From Chalara sp. BL73 (Eukaryota > Ascomycota > Leotiomycetes > Helotiales), in assembly GCA_918026815.1 (NCBI GenBank), contig CAKJVC010000014.1:1295930-1359929 (forward strand): a stretch of 64,000 nucleotides of DNA, given 5' to 3'. Shown piece after piece: positions 11,113 to 22,755 of this stretch. Position 1 is the stretch's first letter; each line of letters begins with the position of its first letter. The position numbers and the translations under genes were made by a program. Below the pieces are notes generated by a model. The model was not told where the DNA came from. It saw only the letters and a program-made list of their open reading frames with translations, and ran no database searches.

Positions 11113-14100
11113 CTATGGCTTGCTCAGCTGTTCCTTCCTGAAAAATGCCGCGAAGCCTATACAAATCACAATCTGGAACCCTAATCCTAGCCAAAATGCC
11201 CAGTATCCCAATCCTTGTGTCGAGATCGCAAGATTGGGAAACACGTCTCCCGGCCCGGTGTTGTTTGGTGCGGTCAGTCTGGCGAGAATGGTTGCTATTG
11301 ACCCAAGAACCTGTGCTGCGACCAGGGTAAAAGTGATATGAAATCTCGTCATAGTTTGCAATAGGATCATGCCAAATCCTACGCCCTGTAAGGCATCTAG
11401 CACACCGAGCCAGAGCCAAAGACAACGGCCGAGCAGCGCAGAGGCGAGCGCGGAGCCAGCCCATGGGATGTATTGACCTGCTGAGCTTGTTCCCCACAGC
11501 ATTTGGCACCAACGTGGTGCGCCGAGACCAATAGCGAAGACTGGGAGGATCCAAGAGTGTGCCTTAGAAAGTTTGGAGAGGATGAACAGAATGATGGCCC
11601 ATATCACGATGAAAAATGCTACTACCAGCAACGCGATGGCCCAAGCTGGTGCGTGTTGTGTTGTCCAGAGATAGCGCCAGTTTCGGCCGTAGGGGGCTGA
11701 GAGCCAGTAGTTCTGGATTACAACGGCAATGAAAAACCAGATTATTATTTTGCGGCGAAAGATAGATTTATAGAAGGATGGCACCGTTCCTGGGGCTTGG
11801 TGGTAATAATTTGGGAGACCAAGCAGGAGCATGAGTCCTACGGTCCACATGAGTACTGCGATCGGTAGGGTAATGGATGTTATGATGTGGTTTGGGACTG
11901 TGGTGGATGCGACTGCTCTTCCGCTGGAGCTTAGTTTGACAAGTGCGGAGCCCCAGTACCAAAGAGCTGATATGTAGATTTGCTGTGTCCCTTGAACGAT
12001 GCAGGCTCGAAGAACCCAGTCTTTAATTGGTGCTCCGCCTTCATCCCCAAAGTTCAATGCAAAGAATAACGAACCGCTGGAAGAGGCAACAGCATAGATT
12101 CCCGTGGCAACATTTTGGATCCACTGGTAGCCTATTAGCAAAAGTATGATATTAAAATGTAGGTTTCACTTACTCCTCTGGGAAAGCTTGCAGCGAAGGG
12201 TGCCATTCCGATGAGGAAGAACGCCAGCCCATAGAAGACAAAAGGAATGCTTAAGCAGTAGACTGATTTGAACCTTCGGAACAGTAGCCACCACATCATA
12301 GAGCTAACAGCATAAATTGTTGCGATAACATAGAGCTGTAGTGCTGTCTCTCCAATCTCTCCGATTAAAAGTGTGATTTGATATGAGTTCGCCGCGATTA
12401 TCTGTCCGAAGGCGAGCAGAATCGAGTATATCGGCCAGTCTCCTATCCGATAAAGTAAGAGTCTCTTCAATCCTGTCGGGGGCTGGTAATCTCGTCCCAG
12501 TGTGAATTCATTCAATAAGTCTTCATTAGACATAGTGTCTATGCTACCTTGAGGCGAGTGCTGGAAGAAAGACTCGCCGTTTGGAGAATTTGGGCGAGGT
12601 GAGCTGGGTCGAGAGCCAGCAATTGAGTGACCCATTTTGGCATCGCGATAATCTTTGAAAAAGTTCTTCTCACTTTTCATAAGGTTTTCTTCGATGCACA
12701 ATCCCGATGATTTCGGGTCAAGAGTTTCAAGCTTCTTCTCAAATGCTTTTAAATACACTCCTGTAGCGTCAGTAAATGAAGGATCCACCTTTTGAAGTGC
12801 AAAATCATCCCTTCCAGCTGCGACAGAATCATAACTCAAGGTTGAGAATCTCCTGTTGAAGATACTCTCACTATCAACACCAACTCTTGGCGGAGGAATG
12901 AGAAAGTCATCGGGTTGGGGTGAGTTAACTGGGCTTGGTGTGAGGGGTCTCGGTGTATTAGGTGTCCAATGGTACTCGGAGCTCGGCATAGGGCTCCAAG
13001 GGGTGGATGGCGTAGTGGGAGCAAGATGAGAGTTGCCCGCGACATGTCGAATTGTTGGAGTAGCCAAAGAAACTTGACTAGAGTTCGCGCCACCCACGAA
13101 AAGGGTTCTGAGATTTGTCACCGACGACGACTTCAACCCTCTAGCAATAAAAGACTCGGGCTTCTCATAGTTCTCTTCTTCCGAAATTTTGATTGATGTT
13201 GATTGAAGTGTGTCAAGATCTTCCACCCATTGTGCGACAGGAAATCTCTGCTTGGCAGATCGAGCTCTCATCATTGATCTTGTCTTCTCCGATGAGGCAA
13301 GGGCATCGTGAATAGCTGACTTAAATTGATGGACGAGATGTTTAGGGGTCATGGATTCAACAGTATACCACCATCCAGGCATTTGCCCCAACTATAGAGA
13401 AACCAAGTCAGTTATTGTTTATATTTAGAATATTTTAATATGCCACTCGGCATTATACACTTGCTGGACGGCTTCTCTCGCATGATGTAGTGATGGACTT
13501 GATTGTGAAATCACTTACGCCCCCAACCCTTGCACCAACTCCTAAAGCACCTTTCCTTCCGAATTCAACGGCAACGAGCCCGAAAGGCTCATCGCGCGAT
13601 GGAATAAGAGCAAACTCGGATCCTGAGAATATGTAAGGTGGCAATGCTGTGAACTCCGGCTTTGAATAGACTCTGCCAGGATATCTTTGAGAAGTCAGTA
13701 TTTGCTCTATGTGAGGATAAAAGACCTTGTCGGAAGCTACTTACAATTCCATCATCTTAGATAGTTTAAGTGCGGCAAACCGTCCATATAAATCGATTAC
13801 AGGGCCGACAGTAATCAGTTGTACTTTCGGGTACGACTCAAGAACTGATGGGAAGACGTCCGCTATCAAGTCGATTCCTTTCTGCATAGACCACCGTCCT
13901 ACGAATACGAAAAGCTGTGCATCAGGATCTTGAGCCAAGCCAGCCCATTCTTGAGCCTGACGTTTTAATTCAGGTCGTTTAGCCTCAAAATCTAAATCGA
14001 TCTGTACTTCGGTTTCATCTTTAGCATCTCTCGTCCATTCAGCTGTATCCGTCGGGTCAGGGTTAGGCAGTGACCCAATTTCCTTCCTATAAAATTCAAG

Positions 14101-17100
14101 AGTCAGTGTCATTGTTTCAGCTAGAAGAGCCGTCTCACGAGTTTCTTGCTCTGAAGAGATGTGTCGCCAAGATCAGCATGTCTGCAGAGCAGGTAACTCA
14201 TGAGAGTTTGAGAAATAGCTCATTAAGCTCAACTTCAATATACTAACAGTCCCCAAAAGATAGCGTATCTCGCAAAGCTTCGTTTGCCATATTTCTTAGA
14301 CACGCCGACGGCACCGAAGCCCTTTTGATGAATTCTCAGATAACTAGCACCTGCATGCAAGAGGTTGAAAACTTCCCCAAACTGTACGTATTTCTGAGAG
14401 ATTACTGGGTCCAGGTTGAAGACATTACAAACCTCTAAGATGAAATCAGTGGGGATTACTTAATAATTATGTAGAATTTTCGCATACCATCTCGTTCTTG
14501 TGGAGTTCGCATAGGCCAGAGACCCTATAGAGATAACCGGGTTAGTTTTCCAGTCCCAGTAAAATTATGGGTTAAATCATTGTATCTAGAGCAATATGCT
14601 TCCAGGCCATGCAGCCAATGTGCCTAGTTATTCGATGCTTTGCGTAGTCTTTGGAGTAAACTGCTTGAGACAATTTGAAATAGGAGATTTTGGTGACTGA
14701 CCTGGAACTCGGCGTTGTGAAGACTCAGTGCGCAAGGGATTACTCTCGGAAGCAAATAAAGTGGTGCGCATGCTCCGTGATAGTCATTAATATGGTAGAG
14801 GGACACATCAAACTATGAGTAAAAACAGTCAGCATCAAGCGCGATCCTGAGTAGGGAATGGCGAACTAATTAGCTTTCCACAGCTAAGAAATTCTCAAAT
14901 TCGTCATGGTGAAGTAGGAACAGCACAAGTTCTCAAGTTAGTAATAAGGTGCAAAGAACTTACTCTTGTAATCGCCTGTGCAATACATTGGTTCCAGGCT
15001 GAATAGTATATTGCACTTTCAAGGTCATCCATTCCTTCATACCATTAGCTTTGACTAACATGCAACAGAGGGTCAATAGTTCCATACTAGCAGGATAGGG
15101 CTCAGTCTTCGATTGCTTTCTAAAGATGGGAGCATCTAGAAGAACATAGGTGATATTACGAAGCATATGCAACTGTACTTGGACCTCGTATGTCTTTCCA
15201 AGTATTGTGATAAACATAGAATCGACAGGAGTGTCGATTGGGTAGTCGACCTCTTGTACACAAGGAACAACCCAAATAAGGTCTTGGTGGTTGAGACACT
15301 TCGCCATCAGCGAGGACATAACACCAAGTCCTCCAATCTTGATTTTAATCTCCCCTAAGACAGGTATTTTATTAGCAAATCTTTTTATCACAAGATTCTG
15401 TTTTATTTTTCTTATACACTACTTACAGTCTTCAATCTCGTACTCCATAGTTGCAATCAAGACGCTTCGACGGTTGCCGCCTAGGTCTGCTTGCAGTGGA
15501 TCGACAGCATTTTGGATCGAGGGATCAGAGTTTCTTGGTGTCGAAAATGCTGTCAGAGGCACAAGAGATTTCTCGCTCATCATGGGCCGCTTTCTGAACT
15601 TCCTACGAACAGCTAACGGAATTATAGCTGCCCTCTTACCAACCCCTATCTGGTTGAACTTGACTCCATAGAAAGATTTAATGAATAGCCAAATTGTAAT
15701 CGCAGCAGTTATCAGAGGTATCAAGGTCAGTAAAATGACTAGGAGTAATTGAGCTGTTCTACTTCCGACTGGAATTAATTGATAGGTGAAATCTGCGTCG
15801 TTCATCATTACCTTCCAGGCAGTGAACGGTTTCGGCGGCCCTTCGGTGATATTGATATTGTTGATAATCAAAGAAGATGGGGGAAGTCGATCGAGAATGA
15901 AATCGTGATTGATGTCTCCTAGGATCATCGTTTGATCTGGTTGTCCATCCTGTCACAAAATTCTCGAGTCAGCATTATGTTCGAAACCTTAAGCCATGGT
16001 TTCTTTTGAGATGTTCTGAAGTAGTAATATTTACACCAGTTTACTCATCAAACCACCGAAATACGATATCTTCTCGAGAGGCTATGCTTACAGGGTTCAT
16101 GCCCCATTCATTAAACTGGAAAGATGTCGGCCATTCCGTCATCTACGTTGTCAGTATTTCTCAACCGCATAGATCAGGGTGTAGACTTACGAAGTCATAG
16201 TACCATGTTCCATTTGGAGCTTGTTTCATGGCTCCCGGTATTCCTGCATCATAGGAGTATTGGTTATATGGTCCTTGAAGAAAAAGATGTGCGATACGTC
16301 TTGGTATCCCAGAATTTCCAATATCACCATGTTGAAAATGATCTATATTTCTTCAGTATCACCCTTACTTTTAATACAAACTTGCATCTTCATCACCTAC
16401 CAGAACTAGAAGCTAGGCTAGACCAATACTGAACATAAACATGATCTCCTTCCCATGCTTGGGTAGCTGTGCCGGTCCAGTTTTTCTTACTTAACACAGT
16501 GTCGCCCCCAGTATAAGGAAGCCATTCACTGAAGGACGACCGGAAGTCAAGGGAGTATCGAAACTTAGTTGCACCAGCCGCTTTGTGCGAGATTTTCAAA
16601 GATCCATCTTCAGTTTTGGACAAAAGCGACTCGGAGTAGTTCGATTGCCGGGGGAAAATCATAGGGTTGTCGCTTTGTCCAACGCGAAACAGAAATCTGT
16701 CTACGGAGCCTGTGGAGCTATTCTTCCCAGAATTTGTAGCATTTCGCACAATGATCGAATGAATGCCGTTGGCAACACCAACAAGATTGGCGGAAAAGGT
16801 CCATGCGGACTCCAACCCGCCAGACAAGCGCGAGGTATCAGCTATACTGTTTGTGACGCAACTGATAGTGTTTTCATCAATTTTCGGGATCGAACTGTCC
16901 TCGGTATTGGATTCGATTTGGATGGACTTGGTCACTGAGTCGCAATCCATGTGCTGGGAAAACTTAATCTGTATGACAATTGTCTCGCTTTCTCCCCTTT
17001 TCACAGTAGAAATCATACGATAATCATGTCCTGGTAAGAATGTAGTGACTGTGAAGAGTTAGGTTAGGTTCTATCATACCAAGGTGAGGACTTTTCGGCT

Positions 17101-19827
17101 TTAAGCCGAAAAAAGCGATTGAACAAATGAACTCACTTGAAGGTGCTGGTGCTACCCACTTCTCCTTTGGAACTAGAGCTTTAAACCCCCAAGAGGGCAT
17201 CGTGATCTGTGTGAGACATCCATTGGCCTTTGTTGAGTTCTCAAAGCCGAGAAACTGGGTTGATGGCACTAACGTATACTCTTCGTATGGATGAAAAAGA
17301 TTCTTGACTATGCTCCCAGTGTCAAAGGGAGCAATCATTGCATCAGAAGAATTTGTACAATTGAAGTTGTAGGTCACGGTACGATTTTCATTACCGTAAA
17401 CAAGCCACACGCTCTGGTTGCCCTTTCCCTGATCCGTAAAATCTTGAATGTCTGCTCTAGATCTTAAAACGGACCATATGCCGGTTTCAGTCGGTGTTCC
17501 CTCACTTCCCGGAAGTAAAATATCGTAGGTTTTATTGGATAGACGATGCAAGAGAAACCCATCATTTAAAGCAGGATATATGGTTCGAATCTCATACATT
17601 CTCTTCAAGACATTGCGAACCGGATGAGAAGGGTCGCGATGATCAAGACTCACGTTATCATCTAGGCAGCCATAGAGGGCTGCATCAAGTGGAAAGTTGG
17701 TATACTTCTCCGATCCGACTGAATAGCAGCCGCTGTAAAAGAATTATCATGTTAGCGAGTGATAATAAGGTATTAGAAATAAATATGCTGCCATTTGTAG
17801 TAGCAATTCACTAGAACTAGAAACTACTGCAAATATTCTTGATTGAAAATATACTCACTGGGTCTGCCATGCAAGTGAACTTGTCATCGGCGATCTTCCA
17901 AACATGTAATTCCCGGCTGTGTTTTCTAAGACATAAGTAGCTTGCTCTTCACCCCACATGAGTGTTGGCACTCCTGGAAGGATCAAAGTCGTGATGAAAA
18001 GCCCTATAAGATTCTTTTCTATTCCGTTCTTGATGGCTGGCCAACGAAAGACATCCTGGTTGGTAACTCCGTACATATGGCGAGGATCAAAAAGACCTGT
18101 ATTCTGATTGATCATATCATTCGTCGCCATTATATTCTCCCAGCCGTCGACCCAATTGATTGGCGTATCGAACTCAGCTTGATAAACTCCATCAATCCCA
18201 AGGAATCTACATAGAGAACGATAAATTGAATAATGAAAGGCTGCAGCGTCAAGCGCACCCTTAGTCGCATTTCGAATGTATAACTGTTCGTTGGTCTCGA
18301 TGGTAGCGGTCAATGCCTGATCAACAGACCGAAAGGCCATTTGTGGCTCTTTGCCTCTACCTAAATAGACTCCCGCCAATGTATTTCCGCTAACTATTTC
18401 GCCAGGAATGAAAAAATTCGTTTTCCCAACATCTTTTGCGCATTTCCGAATATATTCTGACCAGTCTGCTTGAGCATCCACAGTGATGGTCAAAGCTTTG
18501 TCGATACGGAAGCCATCAATGTCCAGCATTTTTATCGTTATGCAAGAGAACAGTTTGATCTTGTCTAGCACACTCGGGCGCCATTCTCGTAGGCGATCTT
18601 GAACAAAACCAAATTTGGAGAGTCTGATAACAAGTAGAGGTTAGTCCCTGAGAAAAGTCTAGGCCTGGATAAGGTCAACACGCTTACTGTTTTTGCCATT
18701 CTGGATAAACCTTGAAATGCCACGTTAGAAAATATTCTCAGATACATGTATATCTGCAGATATTGTGTTTGTACTCACCCCGAAAGATGCAACATCTCCA
18801 TATTGATCAAGTTCACTGTCACGGCAGCCCACCAGTTGATCTGTCACGTTTCTGCCAACCCTTTCACCAGTTTCGGTCCAAAACCTCGGGTATACGCAGG
18901 TGGTCAGAAATTCATCTGAGATATGGAAATCGTGATAACGTCGGTCACTCTTCCATATGGCGTTATGCTCCGTGTAACTAAAAGGAGTTGAGACATTCAG
19001 ATAATTCTCGAATCCGACAAGGTCACCCAAGCTTTAGTTAACGTTAGTTGAGGGCACAATCATCTCTCTTTGAGTGGCACTTACGTAGACATTGTATTAT
19101 CCAGGACTACATACATTCCCCGTGCATGAATTTCTGCGATGACTTCTCGCCATTGAGTTATATTACCGAAGTGATGATCGAGAAGTGTCAAATCAAGTGG
19201 ACTATAACTATCGGCTGCCCAGGGCTGGTTGATGAATGGGCTTCCTGCCAAGTACAATCCCTATCTAGTATCAGCTATCCGCCTCAAGCGCAACTATTTT
19301 GACTTCGTGATACCTTTATGCCCATTCCTTGTAGATAATCCAATGAATCGAGCAAACCTTTGACGTCTCCACCGTTCCGAAACTGATTCGAAATAAGATC
19401 ATGCTGTGGTACGATCGTTAGAAAAGGTCTTTCTGTCGAGATGGGCTGCATACTTCATAAGCTGTTCCATTGGCATTGTCATTGCTCGGGTCGCCCTTAA
19501 ATTTTCCAGTCAGCTGCTGCTACCATAGAAATCCTATATAGAGCTGTCTATACATACATTGGCAAATCTGTCCAAAAAGATTGTGTAAAACGGAAATCGC
19601 CAATTTGCTGGAGATGGCTGAAATTCATGATTTGTCCAGAGGCCGTCGTATTCTAAAGGGTGTGTTGCACCCGTATTTGTATTCAAACTATAAAACTATT
19701 AGACTATGTGATGAACATGAGGAGACAATTGTTATGCTACTTACTTCCAAGGCTCCTGTTCTGGATCGTACGGCAGTGCATTAATAACTGCAAAGAAGAA
19801 AAGAATGTGATGTGTAAACCAAAACAT
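11113..19827 (-). CDS. ags1: Cell-wall alpha-1,3-glucan synthase
   Basis: Very large plasma-membrane enzyme that makes and exports alpha-1,3-glucan for the outer cell wall. The gene spans 8.7 kb with many short introns. Exon 1 starts at 19827 with a signal peptide ([20 protein letters not shown]). An extracellular GH13 amylase-like domain follows: [19 protein letters not shown] near 18515-18460 with its nucleophile Asp, and PGEIVSG near 18400 with the acid Glu. One transmembrane segment ([20 protein letters not shown], near 15740-15680) leads to a cytoplasmic GT5 glycogen-synthase domain with [18 protein letters not shown] (near 15345), [15 protein letters not shown] and [19 protein letters not shown] (near 13610-13550). 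After a Ser/Pro-rich linker comes a multi-span C-terminal domain ([20 protein letters not shown] near 12115) thought to form the export path. I found no frame break where I followed the exons, but did not sum all of them. It is divergent from an AgtA-type gene, as in known Aspergillus alpha-glucan clusters. Confidence 0.95.
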
Positions 19828-22755
19828 TGCCGGCGCTAAATAATGCAAAAAAAAAAGGATAAAGTGATGAAAAAGATGTTAGCTATTGACTTTACAGCGA
19901 AGCCGACATCTATCACAGTAAGGACTGTAAGATACTTGGAAGAGAATCGAACGCCGAACAGTATAGCGAGTGACTGAAGAGATGTACAAGTTAAGCAAAG
20001 AATGCGACAGCTGACATTCTAGAAAAGATACAAGAAGAAATGCTCATTGTGATTAGAGCTATGAGAAAGGCCCTGGTTAGCAAGGCTCCCTTCCCTTTGG
20101 GGGGCGAGTTCAAGCACCAAAATAGCTCCCTGCGATGAACCGGTTGCCAGCCACCAGTTTTAAAACCCTGAAAGGCATTCTAGCCAGTTAGGCAGAGTTC
20201 ATATCAGCCCAGTTCTTCATCTATGCCTCTTCTAGCGATACAGATAAAAAATGCCTACGCCTAGACATAACAAGCCGCGGAAGGATGCAAAAGCAAGGAT
20301 ATGGCAGGTTCGGAATTGGATGTACAGAACCTTGACGAAATTTGGTGACAGAGGAGGTGTGCAAAGAGGAAGCATGTTGCATGATGATGTCTTCACCCCA
20401 ATCATGATCGTCTGTGGCGGCACAAAAGCGCCAAAATTCAAGAATAAGACGGTCAGCCGTAATTTGCGCTCTGATAGCTAGGGTAATAAAAAACGAGTCC
20501 AAGCACTGATTGACAAGATGTCGGACTTCAGTCTCGGCTTGGGATTATTTTCGAAAGAATCATCTGAAAATAAGCACATGAGCAACGGCAATAATTTGAA
20601 AGAATGAATCATAGGCAAACAGACAACTCTTGGGGCAAATTTGTCAGCTCAAAATATACACTTGATTATTTGAAGAAAATCCTTGAGAAGGACATGCCAG
20701 TATCCAACCCATCGGGTAGACACAGACCCTGTGTATCCATCTATCCCATATTTCTGCCTCTACCCTTGATTCAGGAGGTCGCCAAGTTTGACCCATGTTC
20801 ACCCTACTTGGATCTCTGCGTAGACGCTTTCTGCGCTGTTTCTTATTGCGAGGATTGTAAAGATGCCGTGTTTTTTTTCCGGGAGTTACCTTTGGGCTTT
20901 TGGAGGCTGAGATGATGTTCAGAGGTTGGATGGTCGTTGGAGAAAGATTGCAGGGGGTGAGAGGAACAGGTTTAGCGTGTATTGATAAGCGATAACCTTA
21001 CGACTCGGCGTAGATCACTTTTCAACCTCCCACGACTTACTGTAGTATTTGTTTTTTTTTCTTCTGCATGCGTGGGATGCTTGATGCTCCACTCCTAAAT
21101 GATTCATACAAGATCTGCTACATGATCTGCTACAGCTTAGAAAGCTGGCTAGATTTCCGCAAATTTAATTTTCTAAGAATTGAGAAGTATACCTTTCTCT
21201 GAGAAGACTTCTGCCTAGAACTCCATCTTCCAACCCCCGTCCGACGCGCCCTCAGCGCCGCATCAGACGGTAGAGTCTCGTTTTCTTGTAAAGGAGGTTG
21301 AAAAGCATATCGGGTGCTTGAAACAGGGGACCCGAATGGCTGCAGGAGCCTCACGCCACCAAAAATAACTATGTCCCGATATCCCTGTCAGTAGGGCTGA
21401 CAAGCTGGGCGGCCGAATACAATCCCGCCAGTGCGGCTCGGTCACCATTTTTTTTATTGGTTTCGAATACGTTTTGTATTTGCGAAAGAGTATTCTATGT
21501 ATCTGTCATATCTAGTTTTCAGTGTTATTAGCAGCAAGAAACAATAGGAGTCGGAGCATGGAACAACTCAAAGCTGGGTGGCGCCTTATATTTATGACTT
21601 CTTGTTATTTCTCAACGCGGAGCCATGTCGCGACCTTGTAGTACAAAATACCGCTAGGTGTATGACCCATACTGTGCCCCCAAAAGCCACCCGGGTTCTC
21701 GAGTTTAAATTTATATCTTGGCGCGCAGAAGAACAATCATTGGTGTCCAAACGAGCGCCATTGCACCCAATCTTTCAGGGTATATCTCATTGCTTCATAA
21801 TCATTTCGAAATATTTTCAGCTTCTCAATTATGCTATAGTTCTCAGTTGATAGCTTATGATATACCTTTGCCTTTAAAAAAAATGTATCTTTTTTGGTAA
21901 TTGTGCTCCTAAAGACAAGCTGCATCGATTCTAAACAAATCGGCAAACCGCTCCTTCACCCATTGGATTATGTATTATGCCAGGTTTCGGACCAATTTTG
22001 AAATTTATGTACCTGAGATGCTACTTGTAGTAATAGCCTATCATGAAACGGGATATAGTGCAATCCTTCTCCTTCCAATATGGACTAGTTTCTGAGATGT
22101 CAGACGCTGATAAAGAAGAATACATGCACGCATTGGCTCTTTATGTTGGCCGCCTTTGGTAGAAATGTTCTATTAAGTAAGTTTGAGAAATTCCCGCAGC
22201 CCCGACCCCTGAGGCTGTGATGCATCGACGGGAGCTGGCAGAACCTCATTTCCACCTTTGCTTCTTTTCTGCAGTACATTTTATGCTACCAGCATTTCTA
22301 TCCATACCCTCTCAGCGATAATTCTTCTCCCCAGGGGCCATGTAATTCAGATTTATGAGTACTATTGCCTCATATGCTTACGGGCTAGCTTCCTTGTCAG
22401 CCTAGTCTAGCCTTTTGAATCTAGCTTCACGAGCCCCTTATGCGCGTAAACACGGCACATAACTTCATCTATTTTTTTTTTCAACTGCTCGATCCTATCT
22501 ACACGAATCAGTACCACATAGCCTCTGCCATTATCTCTACCTATCCGCTTAGGACGTTGGTGCCAAAACTGTGGTACGGGCCGGTTCTGGTTCCATTTGT
22601 GTGACTCCTCTCAACAGTTGTTGATCTTCTAGACATTTCCCTCTATCAGTCATTATCTTTATCTCCTGCCTGACAGAGGAAAGCCATGGTGGCTGAAAAC
22701 CAGGAGTCTTGATCGGCCATACCTTAAGACATCCACCGCACCAACGGTTTTTAAG
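19828..22755. promoter_or_regulatory. Long intergenic region between ags1 and the AgtA-like gene
   Basis: 2.9 kb separates two divergent start codons, much longer than the 240-850 bases at the other divergent pairs in this window. It probably carries the promoters of both genes and perhaps common regulatory sites. It holds pyrimidine-rich tracts (T9 near 21052 and 22468) and open frames of up to about 100 codons without recognisable motifs. No transposon signature was seen. I cannot name specific transcription-factor sites with confidence. Confidence 0.45.
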
